A DNA stretch of 64,000 bases from the NCBI RefSeq assembly GCF_032854445.1, contig NW_027018175.1, forward strand, positions 1-64,000, read 5' to 3'. The stretch is from Liolophura sinensis. Lineage: Eukaryota > Mollusca > Polyplacophora > Chitonida > Chitonidae. The notes beneath the pieces are model-generated. The model did not search any database. It worked only from the letters and a program-made list of their open reading frames with translations, and was not told the origin of the DNA. This document shows positions 45,783 to 60,080 of the stretch, one piece after another (position 1 is the stretch's first letter; each line of letters starts with the position of its first letter). Both the position numbers and the translations under genes were made by a program.

Positions 45783-48531
45783 TTGATGTCAAGATCACGT
45801 GCCCAGCAACGGCTCTTACTCCATGGAAACCAAGGAAATTTGCAATTTTTCAACAGCTGGAGATGTCTGGCCCAATTGCGCATCTTTTGGCACCTTATTG
45901 ATGTGGGTCAGTGTTCAATTGTACTTTTTACAGCGGACTGTATCAAGTACCTTGTGTTTTTTTTATATACAAATGGTGTGGTTTTTCTACATGTAGATAA
46001 AGACATTGAGTTTGTCTTCGACTTAGAAGTAAGACATTTGCTGGGTGAGTTAAATGGGCTTGGCCCAAAGATTTGACGTCGTCTGTGCTACCGAAGGGCA
46101 CATAACTTATAATGAAAAGTTGAATATAGTAATGACCAGTCGCGATTGTACATAGTTAATGTAGCCGATTTCAATTCGCAAAAAGACCAGGCAAAAATCC
46201 AAAAGTGGAAAAACTGTTCCAATGCTGCTGGTAAGAGGCTAATCCGACGTATTTTTTGACGAGAAATCGAATGGTGCAAACCGCGTTGCTCTCCGACCAA
46301 TACTTTTGGCTGTAGCCACAAATGAATAATCATTGATGTCAAGATCACGTGCCCAGCAACGGCTCTTACTCCATGGAAACCAAGGAAATTTGCAATTTTT
46401 CAACAGCTGGAGATGCCTGGCCCAATTGCGCATCTTTTGACACCTTATTGATGTGGGTCAGTGTTCAATTGTACTTTTTACAGCGGACTGTATCAAGTAC
46501 CTTGTGTTTTTTTATATACAAATGGTGTGGTTTTTCTACATGTAGATAAAGACATTGAGTTTGTCTTCGACTTAGAAGTAAGACAACTCCTGGTTGAGTT
46601 AAATGGGCTTGGCCCAAAGATTTGACGTCGTCTGGGCTACCGAAGGGCACATAACTTATAATGAAAAGTTGAATATAGTAATGACCAGTCGCGATTGTAC
46701 ATAGTTAATGTAGCCGATTTCAATTCGCAAAAAGACCAGGCAAAAATCCAAAAGTAGAAAAACTGTTCCAATGCTGCTGGTAAGAGGCTAATCGGACGTG
46801 TTTTTTGACGAGAAATCGAATGGTGCAAACCGCGTTGCTCTCCGACCAATACTTTTGGCTGTAGCCACAAATGAATAATCATTGATATCAAGATCACGTG
46901 CCCAGCAACGGCTCTTACTCCATGGAAACCAAGGAAATTTGCAATTTTTCAACAGCTGGAGATGCCTGGCCAAATTGCGCATCTTTTGGCACCTTATTGA
47001 TGTGGGTCAGTGTTCAATTGTACTTTTTACAGCGGACTGTATCAAGTACCTTGTGTTTTTTTTATATACAAATGGTGTGGTTTTTCTACATGTAGATAAA
47101 GACATTGAGTTTGTCTTCAACTTAGAAGTTAGACAACTGCTGGGTGAGTTAAATGGGCTTGGCCCAAAGATTTGACGTCGTCTGGCCTACCGAAGGGCAC
47201 ATAACTTATAATGAAAAGTTGAATATAGTAATGACCAGTCGCGATTGTACATAGTTAATGTAGCCGATTTCAATTCGCAAAAAGACCAGGCAAAAATCCA
47301 AAAGTAGAAAAACTGTTCCAATGCTGCTGGTAAGAGGCTAATCCGACGTGTTTTTTGACGAGAAATCGAATGGTGCAAACCGCGTTGCTCTCCGACCAAT
47401 ACTTTTGGCTGTAGCCACAAATGAATAATTATTGATGTCAAGATCACGTGCCCAGCAACGGCTCTTACTCCATGGAAACCAAGGAAATTTGCAATTTTTC
47501 AACAGCTGGAGATGCCTGGCCCAATTGCGCATCTTTTGGCACCTTATTGATGTGGGTCAGTGTTCAATTGTACTTTTTACAGCGGACTGTATCAAGTACC
47601 TTGTGTTTTTTTTATATACAAATGGTGTGGTTTTTCTACATGTAGATAAAGACACTGAGTTTGTCTTCGACTTAGAAGTAAGACATTTGCTGGGTGAGTT
47701 AAATGGGCTTGGCCCAAAGATTTGACGTCGTCTGGACTACCGAAGGGCACATAACTTATAATGAAAAGTTGAATATAGTAATGACCAGTCGCGATTGTAC
47801 ATAGTTAATGTAGCCGATTTCAATTCGCAAAAAGACCAGGCAAAAATCCAAAAGTGGAAAAACTGTTCCAATGCTGCTGGTAAGAGGCTAATCCGACGTA
47901 TTTTTTGACGAGAAATCGAATGGTGCAAACCGCGTTGCTCTCCGACCAATACTTTTGGCTGTAGCCACAAATGAATATTCATTGATGTCAAGACCACGTG
48001 CCCAGCAACGGCTCTTACTCCATGGAAACCAAGGAAATTTGCAATTTTTCAACAGCTGGAGATGCCTGGCCGAATTACGCATCTTTTGGCACCTTATTGA
48101 TGTGGGTCAGTGTTCAATTGTACTTTTTACAGCGGACTGTATCAAGTACCTTGTGTTTTTTTTATATACAAATGGTGTGGTTTTTCTACATGTAGATAAA
48201 GACATTGAGTTTGTCTTCGACTTAGAAGTAAGACATTTGCTGGGTGAGTTAAATGGGCTTGGCCCAAAGATTTGACGTCGTCTGTGCTACCGAAGGGCAC
48301 ATAACTTATAATGAAAAGTTGAATATAGTAATGACCAGTCGCGATTGTACATAGTTAATGTAGCCGATTTCAATTAGCAAAAAGACCAGGCAAAAATCCA
48401 AAAGTAGAAAAACTGTTCCAATGCTGCTGGTAAGAGGCTAATCCGACGTGTTTTTTGACGAGAAATCGAATGGTGCAAACCGCGTTGCTCTCCGACCAAT
48501 ACTTTTGGCTGTAGCCACAAATGAATAATCA
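45783..48531 (+). repeat. Second HOR family, unit a, 5 monomers (2749 bp)
   Basis: The monomers are GATGTCTGG (45783), TTTTGACACC with CTCCTGGTTG (46333), TTGATATCAAG with CCAAATTGCGC and CTTCAACTT (46882), GACACTGAG with GTCTGGACT (47432) and AATATTCATTG with AGACCACGTG (47982). The same order recurs from 51282 with one additional monomer in second position. None of these markers occurs left of 45 kb in this order. Confidence 0.85.
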
Positions 48532-51281
48532 TTGATGTCAAGATCACGTGCCCAGCAACGGCTCTTACTCCATGGAAACCAAGGAAATTTGCAATTTTTC
48601 AACAGCTGGAGATGCCTGGCCCAATTGCGCATCTTTTGGCACCTTATTGATGTGGGTCAGTGTTCAATTGTACTTTTTACAGCGGACTGTATCAAGTACC
48701 TTGTGTTTTTTTTATATACAAATGGTGTGGTTTTTCTACATGTAGATAAAGACACTGAGTTTGTCTTCGACTTAGAAGTAAGACATTTGCTGGGTGAGTT
48801 AAATGGGCTTGGCCCAAAGATTTGACGTCGTCTGGACTACCGAAGGGTACATAACTTATAATGAAAAGTTGAATATAGTAATGACCAGTCGCGATTGTAC
48901 ATAGTTAATGTAGCCGATTTCAATTCGCAAAAAGACCAGGCAAAAATCCAAAAGTGGAAAAACTGTTCCAATGCTGTTGGTAAGAGGCTAATCCGACGTA
49001 TTTTTTGACGAGAAATCGAATGGTGCAAACCGCGTTGCTCTCCGACCAATACTTTTGGCTGTAGCCACAAATGAATAATCATTGATGTCAAGATCACGTG
49101 CCCAGCAACGGCTCTTACTCCATGGAAACCAAGGAAATTTGCAATTTTTCAACAGCTGGAGATGCCTGGCCAAATTGCGCATCTTTTGGCACCTTATTGA
49201 TGTGGGTCAGTGTTCAATTGTACTTTTTACAGCGGACTGTATCAAGTACCTTGTGTTTTTTTTTATATACAAATGGTGTGGTTTTTCTACATGTAGATAA
49301 AGACATTGAGTTTGTCTTCAACTTAGAAGTTAGACAACTGCTGGGTGAGTTAAATGGGCTTGGCCCAAAGATTTGACGTTGTCTGGGCTACCGAAGGGCA
49401 CATAACTTATAATGAAAAGTTGAATATAGTAATGACCAGTCGCGATTGTACATAGTTAATGTAGCCGATTTCAATTCGCAAAAAGACCAGGCAAAAATCC
49501 AAAAGTAGAAAAACTGTTCCAATGCTGCTGGTAAGAGGCTAATCCGACGTGTTTTTTGACGAGAAATCGAATGGTGCAAACCGCGTTGCTCTCCGACCAA
49601 TACTTTTGGCTGTAGCCACAAATGAATAATTATTGATGTCAAGATCACGTGCCCAGCAACGGCTCTTACTCCATGGAAACCAAGGAAATTTGCAATTTTT
49701 CAACAGCTGGAGATGCCTGGCCCAATTGCGCATCTTTTGGCACCTTATTGATGTGGGTTAGTGTTCAATTGTACTTTTTACAGCGGACTGTGTCAAGTAC
49801 CTTGTGTTTTTTTATATACAAATGGTGTGGTTTTTCTACATGTAGATAAAGACATTGAGTTTATCTTCGACTTAGAAGTAAGACAACTCCTGGGTGAGTT
49901 AAATGGGCTTGGCCCAAAGATTTGACGTCGTCTGGGCTACCGAAGGGCACATAACTTATAATGAAAAGTTGAATATAGTAATGACCAGTCGCGATTGTAC
50001 ATAGTTAATGTAGCCGATTTCAATTCGCAAAAAGACCAGGCAAAAATCCAAAAGTGGAAAAACTGTTCCAATGCTGTTGGTAAGAGGCTAATCCGACGTA
50101 TTTTTTGACGAGAAATCGAATGGTGCAAACCGCGTTGCTCTCCGACCAATACTTTTGGCTGTAGCCACAAATGAATAATCATTGATGTCAAGATCACGTG
50201 CCCAGCAACGGCTCTTACTCCATGTAAACCAAGGAAATTTGCAATTTTTCAACAGCTGGAGATGCCTGGCCAAATTGCGCATCTTTTGGCACCTTATTGA
50301 TGTGGGTCAGTGTTCAATTGTACTTTTTACAGCGGACTGTATCAAGTACCTTGTGTTTTTTTTATATACAAATGGTGTGGTTTTTTCTACATGTAGATAA
50401 AGACATTGAGTTTGTCTTCAACTTAGAAGTTAGACAACTGCTGGGTGAGTTAAATGGGCTTGGCCCAAAGATTTGACGTTGTCTGGGCTACCGAAGGGCA
50501 CATAACTTATAATGAAAAGTTGAATATAGTAATGACCAGTCGCGATTGTACATAGTTAATGCAGCCGATTTCAATTCGCAAAAAGACCAGGCAAAAATCC
50601 AAAAGTAGAAAAACTGTTCCAATGCTGCTGGTAAGAGGCTAATCCGACGTATTTTTTGACGAGAAATCGAATGGTGCAAACCGCGTTGCTCTCCGACCAA
50701 TACTTTTGGCTGTAGCCACAAATGAATAATCATTGATGTCAAGATCACGTGCCCAGCAACGGCTCTTACTCCATGGAAACCAAGGAAATTTGCAATTTTT
50801 CAACAGCTGGAGATGCCTGGCCCAATTGCGCATCTTTTGGCACCTTATTGATGTGGGTTAGTGTTCAATTGTACTTTTTACAGCGGACTGTGTCAAGTAC
50901 CTTGTGTTTTTTTATATACAAATGGTGTGGTTTTTCTACATGTAGATAAAGACATTGAGTTTATCTTCGACTTAGAAGTAAGACAACTCCTGGGTGAGTT
51001 AAATGGGCTTGGCCCAAAGATTTGACGTCGTCTGGGCTACCGAAGGGCACATAACTTATAATGAAAAGTTGAATATAGTAATGACCAGTCGCGATTGTAC
51101 ATAGTTAATGTAGCCGATTTCAATTCGCAAAAAGACCAGGCAAGAATCCAAAAGTAGAAAAACTGTTCCAATGCTGTTGTTAAGAGGCTAATCGGACGTA
51201 TTTTTTGACGAGAAATCGAATGGTGCAAACCGCGTTGCTCTCCAACCAATACTTTTGGCTGTAGCCACAAATGAATAATCA
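48532..51281 (+). repeat. Second HOR family, unit b, 5 monomers with an internal dimer repeat
   Basis: Monomer 48532 is the GACACTGAG type. Then 49082-50181 and 50182-51281 are two copies of a dimer: CCAAATTGCGC with CTTCAACTT and GACGTTGTCTGGG, followed by GTGGGTTAG with GTGTCAAG, seven T and GTTTATCTTC. Monomer 50182 has a private GTAAACC in place of GGAAACC and an extra T near 50387. Confidence 0.8.
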
Positions 51282-54200
51282 TTGATGTCAAGATCACGTG
51301 CCCAGCAACGGCTCTTACTCCATGGAAACCAAGGAAATTTGCAATTTTTCAACAGCTGGAGATGTCTGGCCCAATTGCGCATCTTTTGGCACCTTATTGA
51401 TGTGGGTCAGTGTTCAATTGTACTTTTTACAGCGGACTGTATCAAGTACCTTGTGTTTTTTTTATATACAAATGGTGTGGTTTTTGTACATGTAGATAAA
51501 GACATTGAGTTTGTCTTCGACTTAGAAGTAAGACATTTGCTGGGTGAGTTAAATGGGCTTGGCCCAAAGATTTGACGTCGTCTGTGCTACCGAAGGGCAC
51601 ATAACTTATAATGAAAAGTTGAATATAGTAATGACCAGTCGCGATTGTACATAGTTAATGTAGCCGATTTCAATTCGCAAAAAGACCAGGCAAAAATCCA
51701 AAAGTGGAAAAACTGTTCCAATGCTGCTGGTAAGAGGCTAATCCGACGTATGTTTTGACGAGAAATCGAATGGTGCAAACCGCGTTGCTCTCCGACCAAT
51801 ACTTTTGGCTGTAGCCACAAATGAATAATCATTGATGTCAAGATTACGTGCCCAGCAACGGCTCTTACTCCATGGAAACCAAGGAAATTTGCAATTTTTC
51901 AACAGCTGGAGATGCCTGGCCCAATTGCGCATCTTTTGGCACCTTATTGATGTGGGTCAGTGTTCAATTGTACTTTTTTACAGCGGACTGTATCAAGTAC
52001 CTTGTGTTTTTTTTATATACAAATGGTGTGGTTTTTCTACATGTAGATAAAGACATTGAGTTTGTCTTCGACTTAGAAGTAAGACATTTGCTGGGTGAGT
52101 TAAATGGGCTTGGCCCAAAGATTTGACGTCGTCTGGGCTACCGAAGGGCACATAACTTATAATGAAAAGTTGAATATAGTAATGACCAGTCGCGATTGTA
52201 CATAGTTAATGTAGCCGATTTCAATTCGCATAAAGACCAGGCAAAAATCCAAAAGTGGAAAAACTGTTCCAATGCTGCTGGTAAGAGGCTAATCCGACAT
52301 ATTTTTTGACGAGAAATCGAATGGTGCAAACCGCGTTGCTCTCCGACCAATACTTTTGGCTGTAGCCACAAATGAATAATCATTGATGTCAAGATCACGT
52401 GCCCAGCAACGGCTCTTACTCCATGGAAACCAAGGAAATTTGCAATTTTTCAACAGCTGGAGATGCCTGGCCCAATTGCGCATCTTTTGACACCTTATTG
52501 ATGTGGGTCAGTGTTCAATTGTACTTTTTACAGCGGACTGTATCAAGTACCTTGTGTTTTTTTATATACAAATGGTGTGGTTTTTCTACATGTAGATAAA
52601 GACATTGAGTTTGTCTTCGACTTAGAAGTAAGACAACTCCTGGTTGAGTTAAATGGGCTTGGCCCAAAGATTTGACGTCGTCTGGGCTACCGAAGGGCAC
52701 ATAACTTATAATGAAAAGTTGAATATAGTAATGACCAGTCGCGATTGTACATAGTTAATGTAGCCGATTTCAATTCGCAAAAAGACCAGGCAAAAATCCA
52801 AAAGTAGAAAAACTGTTCCAATGCTGCTGGTAAGAGGCTAATCCGACGTGTTTTTTGACGAGAAATCGAATGGTGCAAACCGCGTTGCTCTCCGACCAAT
52901 ACTTTTGGCTGTAGCCACAAATGAATAATCATTGATATCAAGATCACGTGCCCAGCAACGGCTCTTACTCCATGGAAACCAAGGAAATTTGCAATTTTTC
53001 AACAGCTGGAGATGCCTGGCCAAATTGCGCATCTTTTGGCACCTTATTGATGTGGGTCAGTGTTCAATTGTACTTTTTACAGCGGACTGTATCAAGTACC
53101 TTGTGTTTTTTTTATATACAAATGGTGTGGTTTTTCTACATGTAGATAAAGACATTGAGTTTGTCTTCAACTTAGAAGTTAGACAACTGCTGGGTGAGTT
53201 AAATGGGCTTGGCCCAAAGATTTGACGTCGTCTGGCCTACCGAAGGGCACATAACTTATAATGAAAAGTTGAATATAGTAATGACCAGTCGCGATTGTAC
53301 ATAGTTAATGTAGCCGATTTCAATTCGCAAAAAGACCAGGCAAAAATCCAAAAGTAGAAAAACTGTTCCATAGCTGCTGGTAAGAGGCTAATCCGACGTG
53401 TTTTTTGACGAGAAATCGAATGGTGCAAACCGCGTTGCTCTCCGACCAATACTTTTGGCTGTAGCCACAAATGAATAATCATTGATGTCAAGATCACGTG
53501 CCCAGCAACGGCTCTTACTCCATGGAAACCAAGGAAATTTGCAATTTTTCAACAGCTGGAGATGCCTGGCCCAATTGCGCATCTTTTGGCACCTTATTGA
53601 TGTGGGTCAGTGTTCAATTGTACTTTTTACAGCGGACTGTATCAAGTACCTTGTGTTTTTTTTATATACAAATGGTGTGGTTTTTCTACATGTAGATAAA
53701 GACACTGAGTTTGTCTTCGACTTAGAAGTAAGACATTTGCTGGGTGAGTTAAATGGGCTTGGCCCAAAGATTTGACGTCGTCTGGACTACCGAAGGGCAC
53801 ATAACTTATAATGAAAAGTTGAATATAGTAATGACCAGTCGCGATTGTACATAGTTAATGTAGCCGATTTCAATTCGCAAAAAGACCAGGCAAAAATCCA
53901 AAAGTGGAAAAACTGTTCCAATGCTGCTGGTAAGAGGCTAATCCGACGTATTTTTTGACGAGAAATCGAATGGTGCAAACCGCGTTGCTCTCCGACCAAT
54001 ACTTTTGGCTGTAGCCACAAATGAATATTCATTGATGTCAAGACCACGTGCCCAGCAACGGCTCTTACTCCATGGAAACCAAGGAAATTTGCAATTTTTC
54101 AACAGCTGGAGATGCCTGGCCCAATTACGCATCTTTTGGCACCTTATTGATGTGGGTCAGTGTTCAATTGTACTTTTTACAGCGGACTGTATCAAGTACC

Positions 54201-54581
54201 TTGTGTTTTTTTTATATACAAATGGTGTGGTTTTTCTACATGTAGATAAAGACATTGAGTTTGTCTTCGACTTAGAAGTAAGACATTTGCTGGGTGAGTT
54301 AAATGGGCTTGGCCCAAAGATTTGACGTCGTCTGGGCTACCGAAGGGCACATAACTTATAATGAAAAGTTGAATATAGTAATGACCAGTCGCGATTGTAC
54401 ATAGTTAATGTAGCCGATTTCAATTCGCAAAAAGACCAGGCAAAAATCCAAAAGTAGAAAAACTGTTCCAATGCTGCTGGTAAGAGGCTAATCCGACGTG
54501 TTTTTTGACGAGAAATCGAATGGTGCAAACCGCGTTGCTCTCCGACCAATACTTTTGGCTGTAGCCACAAATGAATAATCA
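51282..54581 (+). repeat. Second HOR family, unit c, 6 monomers (3300 bp)
   Basis: Monomers 51282 (GATGTCTGG, TTTTTGTACATG), 51832 (preceded by GTATGTTTTGACG), 52383 (TTTTGACACC), 52932 (TTGATATCAAG), 53482 (GACACTGAG) and 54032 (AATATTCATTG) form the fullest form of the unit. The first five are nearly identical to 54582-57331. Private differences include AGATTACG near 51844, GACATATT near 52300 and CCATAGCTG near 53370. Confidence 0.88.
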
Positions 54582-57331
54582 TTGATGTCAAGATCACGTG
54601 CCCAGCAACGGCTCTTACTCCATGGAAACCAAGGAAATTTGCAATTTTTCAACAGCTGGAGATGTCTGGCCCAATTGCGCATCTTTTGGCACCTTATTGA
54701 TGTGGGTCAGTGTTCAATTGTACTTTTTACAGCGGACTGTATCAAGTACCTTGTGTTTTTTTTATATACAAATGGTGTGGTTTTTGTACATGTAGATAAA
54801 GACATTGAGTTTGTCTTCGACTTAGAAGTAAGACATTTGCTGGGTGAGTTAAATGGGCTTGGCCCAAAGATTTGACGTCGTCTGTGCTACCGAAGGGCAC
54901 ATAACTTATAATGAAAAGTTGAATATAGTAATGACCAGTCGCGATTGTACATAGTTAATGTAGCCGATTTCAATTCGCAAAAAGACCAGGCAAAAATCCA
55001 AAAGTGGAAAAACTGTTCCAATGCTGCTGGTAAGAGGCTAATCCGACGTATGTTTTGACGAGAAATCGAATGGTGCAAACCGCGTTGCTCTCCGACCAAT
55101 ACTTTTGGCTGTAGCCACAAATGAATAATCATTGATGTCAAGATCACGTGCCCAGCAACGGCTCTTACTCCATGGAAACCAAGGAAATTTGCAATTTTTC
55201 AACAGCTGGAGATGCCTGGCCCAATTGCGCATCTTTTGGCACCTTATTGATGTGGGTCAGTGTTCAATTGTACTTTTTACAGCGGACTGTATCAAGTACC
55301 TTGTGTTTTTTTTATATACAAATGGTGTGGTTTTTCTACATGTAGATAAAGACATTGAGTTTGTCTTCGACTTAGAAGTAAGACATTTGCTGGGTGAGTT
55401 AAATGGGCTTGGCCCAAAGATTTGACGTCGTCTGGGCTACCGAAGGGCACATAACTTATAATGAAAAGTTGAATATAGTAATGACCAGTCGCGATTGTAC
55501 ATAGTTAATGTAGCCGATTTCAATTCGCATAAAGACCAGGCAAAAATCCAAAAGTGGAAAAACTGTTCCAATGCTGCTGGTAAGAGGCTAATCCGACGTA
55601 TTTTTTGACGAGAAATCGAATGGTGCAAACCGCGTTGCTCTCCGACCAATACTTTTGGCTGTAGCCACAAATGAATAATCATTGATGTCAAGATCACGTG
55701 CCCAGCAACGGCTCTTACTCCATGGAAACCAAGGAAATTTGCAATTTTTCAACAGCTGGAGATGCCTGGCCCAATTGCGCATCTTTTGACACCTTATTGA
55801 TGTGGGTCAGTGTTCAATTGTACTTTTTACAGCGGACTGTATCAAGTACCTTGTGTTTTTTTATATACAAATGGTGTGGTTTTTCTACATGTAGATAAAG
55901 ACATTGAGTTTGTCTTCGACTTAGAAGTAAGACAACTCCTGGTTGAGTTAAATGGGCTTGGCCCAAAGATTTGACGTCGTCTGGGCTACCGAAGGGCACA
56001 TAACTTATAATGAAAAGTTGAATATAGTAATGACCAGTCGCGATTGTACATAGTTAATGTAGCCGATTTCAATTCGCAAAAAGACCAGGCAAAAATCCAA
56101 AAGTAGAAAAACTGTTCCAATGCTGCTGGTAAGAGGCTAATCCGACGTGTTTTTTGACGAGAAATCGAATGGTGCAAACCGCGTTGCTCTCCGACCAATA
56201 CTTTTGGCTGTAGCCACAAATGAATAATCATTGATATCAAGATCACGTGCCCAGCAACGGCTCTTACTCCATGGAAACCAAGGAAATTTGCAATTTTTCA
56301 ACAGCTGGAGATGCCTGGCCAAATTGCGCATCTTTTGGCACCTTATTGATGTGGGTCAGTGTTCAATTGTACTTTTTACAGCGCACTGTATCAAGTACCT
56401 TGTGTTTTTTTTATATACAAATGGTGTGGTTTTTCTACATGTAGATAAAGACATTGAGTTTGTCTTCAACTTAGAAGTTAGACAACTGCTGGGTGAGTTA
56501 AATGGGCTTGGCCCAAAGATTTGACGTCGTCTGGCCTACCGAAGGGCACATAACTTATAATGAAAAGTTGAATATAGTAATGACCAGTCGCGATTGTACA
56601 TAGTTAATGTAGCCGATTTCAATTCGCAAAAAGACCAGGCAAAAATCCAAAAGTAGAAAAACTGTTCCAATGCTGCTGGTAAGAGGCTAATCCGACGTGT
56701 TTTTTGACGAGAAATCGAATGGTGCAAACCGCGTTGCTCTCCGACCAATACTTTTGGCTGTAGCCACAAATGAATAATCATTGATGTCAAGATCACGTGC
56801 CCAGCAACGGCTCTTACTCCATGGAAACCAAGGAAATTTGCAATTTTTCAACAGCTGGAGATGCCTGGCCCAATTGCGCATCTTTTGGCACCTTATTGAT
56901 GTGGGTCAGTGTTCAAGTGTACCTTTTTACAGCGGACTGTATCAAGTACCTTGTGTTTTTTTTATATACAAATGGTGTGGTTTTTCTACATGTAGATAAA
57001 GACACTGAGTTTGTCTTCGACTTAGAAGTAAGACATTTGCTGGGTGAGTTAAATGGGCTTGGCCCAAAGATTTGACGTCGTCTGGACTACCGAAGGGCAC
57101 ATAACTTATAATGAAAAGTTGAATATAGTAATGACCAGTCGCGATTGTACATAGTTAATGTAGCCGATTTCAATTAGCAAAAAGACCAGGCAAAAATCCA
57201 AAAGTGGAAAAACTGTTCCAATACTGCTGGTAAGAGGCTAATCCGACGTATTTTTTGACGAGAAATCGAATGGTGCAAACCGCGTTGCTCTCCGACCAAT
57301 ACTTTTGGCTGTAGCCACAAATGAATAATCA
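54582..57331 (+). repeat. Second HOR family, unit d, 5 monomers (2750 bp)
   Basis: This unit is nearly identical to 51282-54031, 3300 bp upstream, in the same monomer order and sharing rare markers such as TTTTTGTACATG, GTATGTTTTGACG, TTTTGACACC, TTGATATCAAG, GTCTGGCCT and GACACTGAG. Differences include GCGCACTG near 56383 and GTGTACCTTTTTAC near 56918. The expected sixth (AATATTCATTG) monomer is replaced at 57332. Confidence 0.88.
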
Positions 57332-60080
57332 TTGATGTCAAGATCACGTGCCCAGCAACGGCTCTTACTCCATGGAAACCAAGAAAATTTGCAATTTTTC
57401 AACAGCTGGAGATGCCTGGCCCAATTGCGCATCTTTTGGCACCTTATTGATGTGGGTCAGCGTTCAATTGTACTTTTTACAGCGGACTGTATCAAGTACC
57501 TTGTGTTTTTTTTATATACAAATGGTGTGGTTTTTCTACATGTAGATAAAGGCATTGAGTTTGTCTTCGACTTAGAAGTACGACATTTGCTGGGTGAGTT
57601 AAATGGGCTTGGCCCAAAGATTTGACGTCGTCTGGGCTACCGAAGGGCACATAACTTATAATGAAAAGTTGAATATAGTAATGACCAGTCGCGATTGTAC
57701 ATAGTTAATGTAGCCGATTTCAATTCGCAAAAAGACCAGGCAAAAATCCAAAAGTGGAAAAACTGTTCCAATGCTGTTGATAAGAGGCTAAGCCGACGTA
57801 TTTTTTGACGAGGAATCGAATGGTGCAAACCGCGTTGCTCTCCGGCCAATACTTTTGGCTGTAGCCACAAATGAATAATCATTGATGTCAAGATCACGTG
57901 CCCAGCAACGGCTCTTACTCCATGGAAACCAAGGAAATTTGCAATTTTTCAACAGCTGGAGATGCCTGGCCCAATTGCGCATCTTTTGGCACCTTATTGA
58001 TGTGGGTCAGTGTTCAATTGTACTTTTTACAGCGGAATGTATCAAGTACCTTGTGTTTTTTTATATACAAATTGTGTGGTTTTTCTACATGTAGATAAAG
58101 ACATTGAGTTTGTCTTCGACTTAGAAGTAAGACAACTCCTGGTTTAGTTAAATGGGCTTGGCCCAAAGATTTGACGTCGTCTGGGCTACCGAAGGGCACA
58201 TAACTTATAATGAAAAGTTGAATATAGTAATGACCAGTCGCGATTGTACATAGTTAATGTAGCCGATTTCAATTCGCAAAAAGACCAGGCAAAAATCCAA
58301 AAGTAGAAAAACTGTTCCAATGCTGCTGGTAAGAGGCTAATCCGACGTGTTTTTTGACGAGAAATCGAATGGTGCAAACCGCGTTGCTCTCCGACCAATA
58401 CTTTTGGCTGTAGCCACAAATAAATAATCATTGATGTCAAGATCACGTGCCCAGCAACGGCTCTTACTCCATGGAAACCAAGGAAATTTGCAATTTTTCA
58501 ACAGCTGGAGATGCCTGGCCAAATTGCGCATCTTTTGGCACCTTATTGATGTGGGTCAGTGTTCAATTGTACTTTTTACAGCGGACTGTATCAAGTACCT
58601 TGTGTTTTTTTTATATACAAATGGTGTGGTTTTTCTACATGTAGATAAAGACATTGAGTTTGTCTTCAACTTAGAAGTTAGACAACTGCTGGGTGAGTTA
58701 AATGGGCTTGGCCCAAAGATTTGACGTCGTCTGGGCTACCGAAGGGCACATAACTTATAATGAAAAGTTGAATATAGTAATGACCAGTCGCGATTGTACA
58801 TAGTTAATGTAGCCGATTTCAATTCGCAAAAAGACCAGGCAAAAATCCAAAAGTGGAAAAACTGTTCCAATGCTGCTGGTAAGAGGCTAATCCGACGTGT
58901 TTTTTGACGAGAAATCGAATGGTGCAAACCGCGTTGCTCTCCGACCAATACTTTTGGCTGTAGCCACAAATGAATAATCATTGATGTCAAGATCACGTGC
59001 CCAGCAACGGCTCTTACTCCATGGAAACCAAGGAAATTTGCAATTTTTCAACAGCTGGAGATGCCTGGCCCAATTGCGCATCTTTTGGCACCTTATTGAT
59101 GTGGGTCAGTGTTCAATTGTACTTTTTACAGCGGACTGTATCAAGTACCTTGTGTTTTTTTTATATACAAATGGTGTGGTTTTTCTACATGTAGATAAAG
59201 ACATTGAGTTTGTCTTCGACTTAGAAGTAAGACATTTGCTGGGTGAGTTAAATGGGCTTGGCCCAAAGATTTGACGTCGTCTGGGCTACCGAAGGGCACA
59301 TAACTTATAATGAAAAGTTGAATATAGTAATGACCAGTCGCGATTGTACATAGTTAATGTAGCCCATTTCAATTCGCAAAAAGACCAGGCAAAAATTCAA
59401 AAGTGGAAAAACTGTTCCAATGCTGCTGGTAAGAGGCTAATCCGACGTATTTTTTGACGAGAAATCGAATGGTGCAAACCGCGTTGCTCTCCGACCAATA
59501 CTTTTGGCTGTAGCCACAAATGAATAATCATTGATGTCAAGACCACGTGCCCAGCAACGGCTCTTACACCATGGAAACCAAGGAAATTTGCAATTTTTCA
59601 ACAGCTGGAGATGCCTGGCCCAATTACGCATCTTTTGGCACCTTATTGATGTGGGTCAGTGTTCAATTGTACTTTTTACAGCGGACTGTATCAAGTACCT
59701 TGTGTTTTTTTTATATACAAATGGTGTGGTTTTTCTACATGTAGATAAAGACATTGAGTTTGTCTTCGACTTAGAAGTAAGACATTTGCTGGGTGAGTTA
59801 AATGGGCTTGGCCCAAAGATTTGACGTCGTCTGGGCTACCGAAGGGCACATAACTTATAATGAAAAGTTGAATATAGTAATGACCAGTCGCGATTGTACA
59901 TAGTTAATGTAGCCGATTTCAATTCGCAAAAAGACCAGGCAAAAATCCAAAAGTGGAAAAACTGTTCCAATGCTGTTGGTAAGAGGCTAACCCGACGTAT
60001 TTTTTGACGAGAAATCGAATGGTGCAAACCGCGTTGCTCTCCGACCAATACTTTTGGCTGTAGCCACAAATGAATAATCA
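57332..60080 (+). repeat. Five monomers of mixed second-family types
   Basis: Monomer 57332 has CAGCGTTCAA and AAAGGCATTG. Monomer 57882 has CTCCTGGTTTAG. Monomer 58431 has CCAAATTGCGC with CTTCAACTT. Monomer 58981 is consensus-like. Monomer 59531 has AGACCACGTG and CTTACACCATGG. No strict order is repeated, but 57332 and 58431 recur as types further right. Confidence 0.8.
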
